Assembly (NCBI GenBank): GCA_002350445.1
Contig: DEEV01000072.1
Location: 1-27,383 of the forward strand
Source of the DNA: Treponema sp. UBA2869
GTDB lineage: Bacteria > Spirochaetota > Spirochaetia > Treponematales > Treponemataceae
Direction: 5' to 3'
Length of the DNA: 27,383 nucleotides
A program made the position numbers and the translations under genes. The notes below the pieces were generated by a model. That model was given only the letters and a program-made list of their open reading frames with translations. It did not search any database and was not told the DNA's origin. This document shows positions 14,279 through 21,639 of the stretch, piece by piece (within the stretch, counting starts at the first letter, position 1; each line of letters begins with the position of its first letter).

Positions 14279-15464
14279 TTTTCAAAATCTCCAGATTAAT
14301 TAGAACATCGGCACTTTTTGACATTTGGTTTAGAGAACACCATTCGTTTCTGGAATGAAATTCGTGTCCGCCTGTAAATATATTAGGGCAGGGGATTCCC
14401 ATTTCGGTAAGACGTGAACCGTCTGTTCCTCCACGAATCGGCTTTTTAATGATTTTTACTCCGCTAAGTTCGTAAGCTTTTTCCAGGTTTGCAACAACTT
14501 CCGGGAACTTAGAGATTTTTTCTTTCATATTAAGATACTGCTGGCGGAATTTTATATCTGCTTTTCCGCAAAATTTCTGACTTGCCTTTTTAGCCGCCTT
14601 CTCTATGATTTTTTTCTGATTTTCAATTTCCTTTAAATTGAAAGCTCGCAGTAAAAGTTGTATAGCACTTTTTTCGATGCTTGAAGAAGTTTCCATTACG
14701 GCAATAAATCCCTGATGATTTTCTGTTGTTTCGGGGCGCATATTTTTTGGCAGTCTGCATATGAAATTTGCTGCCATAAGATTTGCGTTTACCATGTGAT
14801 TTTTCTTTGCATCTCCGGTGTGGCAGGCTTTTCCTGTAAATTCTACCGAACCGCTCCATGCATTAAAGCATTCAGTTTCCATTTCGCCTTCTTCGCCGCC
14901 GTCTACTGTATATGCTTTTTTTGATTTTATAAGGTTGAGCGGAACAAAATCCATACCATGTCCAGTTTCTTCATCTGGACTAAAAATTACTTCTATAAGT
15001 CCATGTGAAAATTCCGGCTTGCCATTATTCTGTAAAAGGAATTCTATGCTTGTCATAATAGCTGTAATGCCCGCCTTGTCGTCAGCGCCAAGCAAAGTTG
15101 TTTTATCTGAAGAAATGATTGTGTCGTCCTGATTTTTTGTGATTACAGGATTAACGTTTTTTCCGCTTACTTCGTCAACTGTGTCCATGTGCGAGAGAAG
15201 TAGAATTGGTTCAACGTTTTCGCATCCTTTTGTGGCATCCAGGCAGCCGTAAACATAACATTTGTCGGTAACCTGTACATTCTGCATTCCTATAGCCTGC
15301 ATTTCATCTGCAAGCGTTTTTGCAAAATCCCATTGGCGGCTTGTAGACGGAAAAGTGCCTTTGTCTGCTTCTTCGCCACAGCTTTCGGACCAGATTTTGA
15401 CATATTTTACAAAACGGTCTAAAAGCTTTTTTTCCCATTCACTGTTTGAAAAAATGTAGTTCAT
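14271..15464 (-). CDS. pepT: Peptidase T (tripeptide aminopeptidase), M20B family
   Basis: A 397-aa cytoplasmic dizinc enzyme that removes N-terminal residues from tripeptides. The metal ligands are readable: SHMDTVDE (His92, Asp94), LGADDKAG (bridging Asp128), SPDEETGHG (catalytic Glu165 and ligand Glu166), TVDGGEEG (Asp188) and a final His in GGHEFHSRNEW near the C-terminus. The length is close to the usual 405-410. The start codon shares its A with the tsaD stop (TAATG), so translation is coupled. Other M20 peptidases are possible, but the FPSTSRQWDFAKTL and GGTDGSRLTEMG blocks are typical of PepT. Confidence 0.93.
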   Translation of the reverse strand: MNYIFSNSEWEKKLLDRFVKYVKIWSESCGEEADKGTFPSTSRQWDFAKTLADEMQAIGMQNVQVTDKCYVYGCLDATKGCENVEPILLLSHMDTVDEVSGKNVNPVITKNQDDTIISSDKTTLLGADDKAGITAIMTSIEFLLQNNGKPEFSHGLIEVIFSPDEETGHGMDFVPLNLIKSKKAYTVDGGEEGEMETECFNAWSGSVEFTGKACHTGDAKKNHMVNANLMAANFICRLPKNMRPETTENHQGFIAVMETSSSIEKSAIQLLLRAFNLKEIENQKKIIEKAAKKASQKFCGKADIKFRQQYLNMKEKISKFPEVVANLEKAYELSGVKIIKKPIRGGTDGSRLTEMGIPCPNIFTGGHEFHSRNEWCSLNQMSKSADVLINLEILKNV

Positions 15465-16507
15465 TATTTTGATTCCTGTTTGTTATGACGAACCTGTTCA
15501 AGCCCGCGTTTGAACTGCGGAATACGTGCGCAGGTTACAGTGTTCATGTCGCTGCGGTCGCCGCGCTGTAAAAAGTGGTAGGCAACGCCGGCAATCATGG
15601 CACCGTTGTCGCCACAAAGTTTTAATGGCGGAAATATGCAGTTTATGTCGGTGCGTTCTGCGAGCATTGCACGGAGCCGTGAATTTGCAGCTACGCCGCC
15701 ACCGCAAACTACAGTTTTAAGGCCTGTGTCGTCAACGGCTCGAAGCAGTTTTCCAACTAAGGTTTTAATTGCAGTTTCCTGAAAGGCTGCGCACATATTT
15801 TCTTTACTGTGTTCATAGCCTGGCTGCCAGAATAAATCACATTGGTGAATTACCGCAGTTTTTAAGCCGCTGAAAGAAACGTCGTAGCGGTGTTCTGTTT
15901 CATCGAGTTTTGGAACCGGAAATTTTGCTGATTTTGGATCGCCGTTTTTTGCAAGGTTATCGATGATAACTCCTCCAGGGTAACCAAGTCCATAGAACTT
16001 TGCTACCTTATCAAAGGCTTCTCCTACCGAATCATCCACAGTGGTTCCTAAAATCTCTAAATCATCAAAACCGTTTACCTTACAAATAATTGAATGTCCG
16101 CCGCTAACGAGCAGCCCCAGAAACGGGTACGAAACTTCAGTTTGCAGTTGAGCTGCGTACAAGTGCCCCAGCATGTGATTAATTGCTATAAAAGGCTTGT
16201 TTGTTGCCCATGCAAGAGTTTTTCCAAAAGTAAAACCAACAAGAAGCGAGCCCATAAGTCCCGGACGGTTTGTTGCGGCAATGGCGTCAACTTCGTCAAG
16301 CGTCATATTTGCTTCTTTTAGAGCCTGTCGCACAACAGGCAAAATCCATTCGGCGTGTTTACGACTTGCAATTTCAGGTACAACGCCTTTATATATTTTG
16401 TGAAAAGGAATCTGCGTTGCAACAACATTGCTTAAAATTGTTTTTCCGTCTTCTACAATTGCGCAGGCTGTTTCGTCGCAGCTGCTTTCTATTCCTAAAA
16501 CTTTCAT
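15464..16507 (-). CDS. tsaD: tRNA N6-adenosine threonylcarbamoyltransferase
   Basis: A 347-aa member of the Kae1/TsaD/Gcp family. It transfers threonylcarbamoyl from TC-AMP to A37 of ANN-decoding tRNAs, working with TsaB, TsaC and TsaE, none of which is in this window. Motifs are MKVLGIESSCDETACAIV (ASKHA phosphate loop), NRPGLMGSLLVG, the metal-binding INHMLGHLYA (His111, His115), and CGDNGAMIAGVAYH near the C-terminus (metal Asp). Its length is that of bacterial TsaD. The ATG begins immediately after the upstream stop codon, and AGGAA in the preceding codons serves as the ribosome site. This is an essential housekeeping gene and a firm call. Confidence 0.97.
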   Translation of the reverse strand: MKVLGIESSCDETACAIVEDGKTILSNVVATQIPFHKIYKGVVPEIASRKHAEWILPVVRQALKEANMTLDEVDAIAATNRPGLMGSLLVGFTFGKTLAWATNKPFIAINHMLGHLYAAQLQTEVSYPFLGLLVSGGHSIICKVNGFDDLEILGTTVDDSVGEAFDKVAKFYGLGYPGGVIIDNLAKNGDPKSAKFPVPKLDETEHRYDVSFSGLKTAVIHQCDLFWQPGYEHSKENMCAAFQETAIKTLVGKLLRAVDDTGLKTVVCGGGVAANSRLRAMLAERTDINCIFPPLKLCGDNGAMIAGVAYHFLQRGDRSDMNTVTCARIPQFKRGLEQVRHNKQESK

Positions 16508-17734
16508 TTAGTTCCTCTTTGCGCGGCTTTTGCTTACCGTGCTGAATGTGTAGCCCGCTTCTTTAAGTTCCGGGTATACTTCCTGTAAAAATGCCGGCAG
16601 AAAATCAGCACTCCAGATATGACCTATCATTATAACGCTGCCATTTTTATTTGCAAGGTCAAGGCCTTTTTTTAGTTCCTTAAGAGCGTTTTCTTTAGTT
16701 TTTTCATTGTCCAGGAAAATATTCCGTTCGTACCATGAATAGCCAAGTTCGCGTCCTACATACGGAACTTTTGTTTCTACATTAGTGCGGCTGTCTAAAA
16801 AGTAAATGCCTTCCTGAGATGCAGTTCTCATAATAACAGCCATTTTTTCTGCATCGGCGGTGATTGCTGAACCTTCGTGATTGTTCATTCCTGCAATTGG
16901 AGCAATTTCTGTAATGTTTTGAAACAGTGTGCTTGTAATTTCATCTTCTGTCATTCCGGGTTTGATTGCTCCAGGTCCGGGATTTACAGACGGATTAATT
17001 GATTGCATCGGCTGATGTAAAATTACTTCGTTTCCGCTTGCGCGAATTTGTGAAGCTGATTCTTTTGAATGCGCAATTCTCGGAAGAACTGCCACAGTTA
17101 TAGGAAATGGCAGCTGTAAAAATGACTTTAAATGTGCAAGATTCTGTCCGCCATCGTCAAAAACAAATACAAGCTGGGCACCGTTTTTAGCTGCGGCAAA
17201 ATTATATTTTTGTCTTGCAACGGGAGACGGCTGCACTGTTGTGTTTTTTTCGGGCTGTTTTTGCTGCTCTGATTTTGCAGACTCTTCCTGTTTTACAGGC
17301 TGTTCAGTTTTTGTCGTTGCAGGAGTTTTTGAAACAGGTGTGGCTTCTTTTTTCTCTTGCGCAGGTGTTGAATAAACTGTTGTTGCAGAGTTTTTCTTTT
17401 TAGATGTTGAATCTTTTTTTGACTTATCCTGTGTTTTTTCTGATTTCATTTTTGAATCAGATTCTTTAGGTTTTTGAGAATTTTCTGCCTGTTCGGTTGT
17501 TTCTGTAAGATTAAAAACCGGCTTATCATTTTTTTCGTAAGGAGCCGGCTGCAATACTGTTGAAATTAAAAGCAGAAACATGCATATTGCAATTATTGTT
17601 CCGCAAAAGATAATCAGTTTGTATGCAGGAATATATTTCTTCGGTTTTTTCGGACTGCGTCGTATATTTCGTCGTGAACTGCTTTTTCCAGACGTCCTAC
17701 CGGATGTTTTTCGTGCATTTTTTTTCTGAGGCAT
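16508..17734 (-). CDS. Divergent polysaccharide deacetylase (DUF610/YibQ-like), membrane-anchored
   Basis: A 408-aa protein from the ATG at 17734 (a TTG two codons upstream is also in frame). Residues 1-36 are very basic. Residues about 38-62 form one membrane segment, followed by a Lys/Glu/Gln/Pro/Thr-rich linker of about 130 residues that could span the periplasm or peptidoglycan. The C-terminal NodB-like domain (about 195-405) shows FVFDDGGQ, VILHQPMQ, GMNNHEGSAIT and MIGHIWS, the pattern of the divergent polysaccharide deacetylase family. Its substrate is not established; peptidoglycan-related chemistry is plausible because murA is in the same operon (inference). It is the first gene of the tsaD-pepT-murA operon. 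Confidence 0.8.
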   Translation of the reverse strand: MPQKKNARKTSGRTSGKSSSRRNIRRSPKKPKKYIPAYKLIIFCGTIIAICMFLLLISTVLQPAPYEKNDKPVFNLTETTEQAENSQKPKESDSKMKSEKTQDKSKKDSTSKKKNSATTVYSTPAQEKKEATPVSKTPATTKTEQPVKQEESAKSEQQKQPEKNTTVQPSPVARQKYNFAAAKNGAQLVFVFDDGGQNLAHLKSFLQLPFPITVAVLPRIAHSKESASQIRASGNEVILHQPMQSINPSVNPGPGAIKPGMTEDEITSTLFQNITEIAPIAGMNNHEGSAITADAEKMAVIMRTASQEGIYFLDSRTNVETKVPYVGRELGYSWYERNIFLDNEKTKENALKELKKGLDLANKNGSVIMIGHIWSADFLPAFLQEVYPELKEAGYTFSTVSKSRAKRN

Positions 17735-17740
17735 AAGCAA

Positions 17741-17769
17741 ATATTACCACTTTGAATGAATTTTGTCAC
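17741..17769 (-). promoter_or_regulatory. Promoter of the deacetylase-tsaD-pepT-murA operon, near-leaderless
   Basis: Minus strand: GTGACA (plus-strand 17764-17769), a 17-bp spacer, and TAATAT (17741-17746) preceded by TGG, so partly extended. The ATG at 17734 is 6 nt from the -10 box, with no Shine-Dalgarno between. The match is weaker than at the other sites of this kind. Confidence 0.45.
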
Positions 17770-17810
17770 AGACAAATGATTATAAAGAGTTTCCCCTGTG
17801 TCTTTTTTGT

Positions 17811-17839
17811 TTGATTTTGGATGTTAGTGCGTTTATAAT
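17811..17839 (+). promoter_or_regulatory. Sigma70-type promoter of the GGDEF gene
   Basis: TTGATT (17811-17816), a 17-bp spacer, TATAAT (17834-17839). This gives a conventional leader of about 33 nt carrying the Shine-Dalgarno GGAGAG just before the ATG at 17879, in contrast to the leaderless sites elsewhere. Confidence 0.65.
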
Positions 17840-17878
17840 TTAAATAAAATTAAAAATTTCTTCCCATCAGGAGAGAGA

Positions 17879-19213
17879 ATGAGATTTGACCATAAAGTCT
17901 GTAAAAGTATTGCAACTGCCTTAGCAAAGCATTTTGATTCCCTTTATTATGTTGATATCGAAACCAGCGCCTATAAGGAATTTATTTCTTCGGAGTTATT
18001 GCATAAGCAAAAAATCCCAAAACAGGGAAGTGATTTTTTTGCGCTTTCAAGAAGTAATGCTGAAAAATATGTTCACCCGGATGATCTGGAACACATTCTG
18101 AATATTCATACAAAAGAATATGTCATTCGTAAACTTTCCGAAAATAATGTTTTTTCAACAACCTGCAGCCTTCTTATAGAAGGAATTGTTTTTCATATAC
18201 GTCATGTCTTTATTTTATGTGATGATAAAAAACACATTCTGTGCGGCATGGAAAATATAGAAAAGGAATTTGCTGAAAGAGAAGAAAGAAGCAGAATTCT
18301 GGAAAATGCTGAATTAAAGGCAAGACGCGATGAGCTTACAGGAATCAAAAATAAAAATGCATTTTCAGAATATGTTGATTCCCTAAACAATAAGATAGAC
18401 GCAGAAAATGGCGGCTTTGATTTTGGTGTTGTTATGTGCGATGTAAATGATTTAAAGCTTACAAATGACACCCGCGGTCATAGTCTTGGAGATGAAATAA
18501 TTCAGAAAACAAGCCGCATGATTTGCAATATTTTTAAGCACAGCCCTGTATTTCGTATTGGTGGAGATGAATTTGCCGTTATTCTTACAGGCGAAGATTT
18601 TAAGCAGAGCGATCAGCTTCTTACAATTCTTAGAACCGAATCGAATACAAATGCAAAATTTCGTTCTGGACCGGTAGTTGCCTGCGGAATGGCTTTATTT
18701 AATCATAAAAAAGATGATTCATTTTCTTCTGTATTTAAGCGTGCAGACAAGGAAATGTATGAAAATAAAAAGAGTCTTAAATCAAAGAAAATATCCGGAA
18801 TTTCAAGCGAAACTGAACGACTTGATATAACTATTTCTGATGAACGCAAGCGAAAACTTGATTCCCTTTTTGATGCACTTTATACAGTTTCGGGCGGTGG
18901 ATATGTCTATCTGAATGATATGAGATATGATTATTCAAGATGGTCTTTGCCGCTTATTGATGATTTTGGTCTTACCTCTGAATATATGTATAATGCGGCA
19001 GAGGTTTGGGAAAAATGCATTCATCCGGAAGATATAAAAATTTACAGGGATGCCGTTGATGCAGTCTTTAATGGAAATTCAGAAGTAAAACATATACATT
19101 ACCGTGCAAAAAAAACTGATGGAACTTATGTTTCTCTTACCACCCGCGGATTTATTTTATGTGACGGCGACGGAGCCCCGGTTTATTTCGGTGGAATAAT
19201 TATCAGACATTAA
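17879..19213 (+). CDS. Diguanylate cyclase with flanking PAS-like domains
   Basis: A 444-aa soluble protein with no membrane segment. Residues about 15-130 look like a PAS-type sensor (YVDIETSAYKEF; VHPDDLEHIL; a helix-rich linker to 150). Residues about 150-300 are a GGDEF domain: DELTGIKNKNAF, metal Asp188 in VMCDVNDLK, and the intact active motif GGDEF at 228-232. The residues before it (FKHSPVFRI) contain no RxxD, so the c-di-GMP product-inhibition I-site is absent. Residues about 330-444 are a second PAS_3-like domain (CIHPEDIKIYRDAV; YVSLTTRGFILCDGDG). A C-terminal PAS after GGDEF is an uncommon order. It makes cyclic di-GMP in response to an unknown cytosolic cue. Confidence 0.88.
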   Translation: MRFDHKVCKSIATALAKHFDSLYYVDIETSAYKEFISSELLHKQKIPKQGSDFFALSRSNAEKYVHPDDLEHILNIHTKEYVIRKLSENNVFSTTCSLLIEGIVFHIRHVFILCDDKKHILCGMENIEKEFAEREERSRILENAELKARRDELTGIKNKNAFSEYVDSLNNKIDAENGGFDFGVVMCDVNDLKLTNDTRGHSLGDEIIQKTSRMICNIFKHSPVFRIGGDEFAVILTGEDFKQSDQLLTILRTESNTNAKFRSGPVVACGMALFNHKKDDSFSSVFKRADKEMYENKKSLKSKKISGISSETERLDITISDERKRKLDSLFDALYTVSGGGYVYLNDMRYDYSRWSLPLIDDFGLTSEYMYNAAEVWEKCIHPEDIKIYRDAVDAVFNGNSEVKHIHYRAKKTDGTYVSLTTRGFILCDGDGAPVYFGGIIIRH

Positions 19214-19287
19214 ATGATTTTTCTGGACTGCGGACGGAACTTTTTCTGTTTTCTTGATATATTTCAGCAAATGCACTATTGTATTTT

Positions 19288-19293
19288 TATAAT
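19288..19293 (+). promoter_or_regulatory. -10 element upstream of thrH
   Basis: TATAAT at 19288-19293, 21 nt before the thrH ATG, which is preceded by AGGAT at 19305-19309. No convincing -35 is visible. The 101-bp gap after the GGDEF gene contains no other feature that I can support. Confidence 0.4.
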
Positions 19294-19314
19294 TTAAACT
19301 TTATAGGATAAAAT

Positions 19315-19920
19315 ATGTATATTACTTGTCTTGACCTTGAAGGTGTTTTGGTTCCTGAAATATGGATTGCGTTTGCTGATGCTGTTGGAATTCCTGAATT
19401 GCGCCGTACAACCCGTGATGAGCCCGATTACGACAAACTTATGAACTTTAGAATTAAGATTCTTAAGGAACACGGACTTGGACTTAAAGAAATTCAGGAT
19501 ACAATCAAAAAAATTGATCCGCTTCCTGGTGCAAAAAAGTTTCTTGATGAACTTCGTTCGTTCTGTCAGACAATCATTTTAAGCGATACATTCAGTCAGT
19601 TTGCTGCACCTTTGATGGAAAAACTTGGTCAGCCAACTATTTTCTGTAATTCACTCGAAGTTTCTGCTTCTGGAGAAATTACCGGTTATAAAATGCGCTG
19701 CGAAAAAAGCAAGCTTACAACTGTAAAAGCTTTGCAGTCAATTGGTTTTGAAACTATTGCTTCAGGTGACAGTTTTAATGATCTTGGAATGATTCAGGCT
19801 TCTAAGGCTGGCTTCCTTTTCCGCTCAACAGAAAAAATCATAAAGGAATATCCGCAGTACCCTGCTTTTACAGAATATTCACAGCTGCTTGATGCAATTA
19901 AGAAAGTTGTTTTGAATTAA
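19315..19920 (+). CDS. thrH: ThrH-type phosphoserine phosphatase / phosphoserine:homoserine phosphotransferase
   Basis: A 201-aa HAD-superfamily enzyme. The opening ITCLDLEGVLVPEIWIAFAD has the nucleophile Asp7 and acid/base Glu9. The variant DxE, where most HADs have DxD, together with VPEIWIAFA is the hallmark of ThrH, known from Pseudomonas. Motif II is VILSDTF-like (IILSDTFSQF), motif III is the Lys in RCEKSKLTTVKA, and motif IV is ASGDSFNDLGMIQASKAG. ThrH dephosphorylates phosphoserine and can move the phosphate to homoserine, linking serine and threonine synthesis. The length and motif set match over the whole protein. The next gene begins 23 bp after the stop, so the two are probably co-transcribed. 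Confidence 0.9.
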   Translation: MYITCLDLEGVLVPEIWIAFADAVGIPELRRTTRDEPDYDKLMNFRIKILKEHGLGLKEIQDTIKKIDPLPGAKKFLDELRSFCQTIILSDTFSQFAAPLMEKLGQPTIFCNSLEVSASGEITGYKMRCEKSKLTTVKALQSIGFETIASGDSFNDLGMIQASKAGFLFRSTEKIIKEYPQYPAFTEYSQLLDAIKKVVLN

Positions 19921-19943
19921 ACCTTTTGCGTAGGAATTTAGTT

Positions 19944-20438
19944 ATGAAGAACATCGTTACAAAAAGAACTGATTATATTTCGTGGGATGAATATTTTATG
20001 GGCGTTGCAAATCTTTCTGCTTTGCGTTCAAAAGATCCTAACTCTCAGGTTGGCGCCTGTATTGTAAGCGAAGACAACAAGATTCTTTCTATGGGTTATA
20101 ACGGTTTTCCTTGCGGATGTTCTGATGATAAGTTCCCGTGGGCAAGGGAAGGCGATTTTCTTGATACAAAATACGCCTTTGTTGCTCACAGCGAATTGAA
20201 TGCAATTTTGAATTACCGCGGCGGTTCCCTTGAGAATACGAAAATCTACGTAAATCTTTTTCCGTGTAATGAATGTGCAAAAGCAATAATTCAGGCGGGA
20301 ATAAAAAAAGTGATTTATTCCTGCGATAAATACAACGGAACACCTGGAAATATTGCCGCAAAAAAACTATTTGATTCCGCCGGCGTTGAGTATGTTGCTT
20401 ATAAACCAAGCGGAAGAAAAATAGAGATTGAGCTTTAA
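19944..20438 (+). CDS. Deoxycytidylate-deaminase-like zinc deaminase
   Basis: A 164-aa protein from the ATG at 19944; an upstream in-frame TTG at 19926 would add six codons but would destroy the AGGAA ribosome site. The zinc motif is HSE (His82, Glu84 as proton shuttle) with PCNEC (Cys108, Cys111). Early blocks SKDPNSQVGACIV and GYNGFPCGCSDD are typical of dCMP/ComE-type deaminases, which convert dCMP to dUMP for dTMP synthesis. Extra Cys residues in FPCGCSDD may bind a second zinc, as in T4-like dCMP deaminases. A tRNA or drug-metabolite deaminase is less likely. It is followed by a strong terminator. Confidence 0.85.
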   Translation: MKNIVTKRTDYISWDEYFMGVANLSALRSKDPNSQVGACIVSEDNKILSMGYNGFPCGCSDDKFPWAREGDFLDTKYAFVAHSELNAILNYRGGSLENTKIYVNLFPCNECAKAIIQAGIKKVIYSCDKYNGTPGNIAAKKLFDSAGVEYVAYKPSGRKIEIEL

Positions 20439-20443
20439 AATAT

Positions 20444-20478
20444 AAAAAGTGCGTATAATTAATACGCACTTTTTTTTT
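20444..20478. terminator. Strong bidirectional rho-independent terminator
   Basis: AGTGCGTAT (20448-20456) and ATACGCACT (20462-20470) form a perfect 9-bp stem with a 5-nt loop, extended by A-T pairs. It is followed by a run of T to 20478 for the plus strand and by TTTTTATATTTT on the minus strand. It separates the thrH/deaminase transcript from the convergent argCJB operon. Confidence 0.92.
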
Positions 20479-20499
20479 CAGCAAGCTGCTTACAAACTT

Positions 20500-20685
20500 G
20501 CGGTTAGTATATCATCGTTCCAATACCTTTCGTAAAATTGCTATTGCAATTTTACTATCGAGTTTTCTTCGAAAACTCGCGGTTAGTATATCATCGTTCC
20601 AATACCTTGCGTAAAATTGCTGTCGCAATTTTACTATCGAGTTTTCTTCGAAAACTCGCAGTTAATATATCATGGTACCTATACC
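20500..20685. repeat. 79-bp tandem repeat that duplicates the 3' end of argB
   Basis: Copy 1 is 20500-20578 and copy 2 is 20579-20657 (3 differences in 79). The first 28 bp of the unit align with the true argB end at 20658-20685 (23 of 28 identical). On the minus strand each copy reads GGT ATT GGA ACG ATG ATA TAC then TAA, which is GIGTMIY-stop, the same C-terminus as ArgB. The remaining 51 bp of each unit hold two perfect hairpins: GTAAAATTGC/GCAATTTTAC (20532-20541, 20546-20555) and CGAGTTTTC/GAAAACTCG (20559-20567, 20571-20579). Two of the three differences between the copies fall in the loop of the first hairpin. Confidence 0.85.
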
Positions 20686-21531
20686 GCGGTCACTGAACAT
20701 TTCTATTAATAATGAATGTGGAACGCGGCCGTCGATAATGTGGGTGCGAGGAACTCCGCCTTCCAGAGCTGTAAGACAGCAGTCAATTTTAGGAATCATT
20801 CCAGAACTAATAATGCCGGTTGCCTTTAATGAACCTATGGCAGTTTTTTCAATTCTTTTAATCAGAGTAGAAGGGTCGTTTACGTCTCGTAAAACTCCAG
20901 GAACATTCGTAAGCTGCACAAACTTTTCTGCATGAAGTGCAACAGCAATTTTTGCGGCTGCAGTATCTGCGTTAATGTTGTAACGTGCATTATCACCGTC
21001 TTCGCCAAGAGCAACTGTTGAAACAACCGGAATAAAGCCTCCGTTCAAAAGCGAATTTAATATCTGAGGATTTACTTCTGTAACGTCACCAACAAAGCCA
21101 AGGTCTTTTTCAGTTTTTACGGCACGAAGGAGCCCTGAATCTACGCCTGAAAGACCAATTGCGTTTCCGCCTTTTTGCAAAAGGATTCCTACAATGTCTT
21201 TGTTCAGTTTTCCTGTAAGAACCATCTGAACAATTTCCATAGTTTCGGCATCGGTGTAGCGCAAACCGTCAATAAATTTGCTTTCTTTCCCAACGCGCTC
21301 GAGCATGTGGTTAATTTCTGGTCCGCCGCCGTGCACAAGCACAACTTTAATTCCGATTGTGCTAAGAAGAACGATATCGTCCATTACAGCTTCTTTAAGT
21401 TCTTCGTTGAGCATGGCATTTCCGCCGTATTTTACAACAACAACTTTGCCACACCAGTTTTTAAAATAAGGCAAAGCCTGAACAAGTACTTCAGACCATT
21501 GATCTGTAGTAAGATCGTTTATTTCATTCAT
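20662..21531 (-). CDS. argB: N-acetylglutamate kinase
   Basis: A 289-aa amino-acid kinase-family enzyme that phosphorylates N-acetylglutamate, the second step of arginine synthesis. Motifs are VVVKYGGNAM (phosphate-binding Lys and Gly), LVHGGGPEINHML (substrate loop), RYNINADTAAAKIA and the C-terminal GIGTMIY. It has an N-terminal helix before the kinase fold; such an extension is common in arginine-sensitive, hexameric NAGKs, so feedback inhibition is possible (inference). The start ATGAATGAAAT has AGGAGA about 9 nt upstream. It is the last gene of argC-argJ-argB. The 3' end is duplicated twice just downstream as a tandem repeat. Confidence 0.96.
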   Translation of the reverse strand: MNEINDLTTDQWSEVLVQALPYFKNWCGKVVVVKYGGNAMLNEELKEAVMDDIVLLSTIGIKVVLVHGGGPEINHMLERVGKESKFIDGLRYTDAETMEIVQMVLTGKLNKDIVGILLQKGGNAIGLSGVDSGLLRAVKTEKDLGFVGDVTEVNPQILNSLLNGGFIPVVSTVALGEDGDNARYNINADTAAAKIAVALHAEKFVQLTNVPGVLRDVNDPSTLIKRIEKTAIGSLKATGIISSGMIPKIDCCLTALEGGVPRTHIIDGRVPHSLLIEMFSDRGIGTMIY

Positions 21532-21579
21532 TTTTATGTCTCCTGAAAAAGCGCTCGATAAATCTCGCGAAGCATTTTT

Positions 21580-21633
21580 TCGATAATCCTAAAAAATTGT
21601 ACCGATGCACAATTTTTTTTAACGGATTTTCGA
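21580..21633 (-). other. Long hairpin between argJ and argB
   Basis: Inner arms AAAAAATTGT (21591-21600) and ACAATTTTTT (21609-21618) are a perfect 10-bp inverted repeat. Outer arms TCGATAATCC (21580-21589) and GGATTTTCGA (21624-21633) pair with one mismatch. In the minus-strand RNA the inner stem ends in six U, so it could act as a partial terminator or processing site between argJ and argB. It occupies the middle of a 108-bp gap in an otherwise tight operon. Confidence 0.55.
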
Positions 21634-21639
21634 TTGTTG

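Noticed and set aside
19926..19943. Upstream TTG start for the deaminase
   Set aside because: The six extra codons contain the AGGAA ribosome site and begin within 6 bp of the thrH stop; the ATG at 19944 fits family N-termini better.
20500..20685. The tandem repeats as a CRISPR array
   Set aside because: Only two full units that abut with no unique spacers; the unit includes argB codons and hairpins, and there are no cas genes nearby.
20870..20895. CGTTTACG and CGTAAAA inside argB as another metalloregulator site
   Set aside because: The half sites are not in the GTAAACGNNCGTTTAC arrangement and lie in conserved coding sequence.
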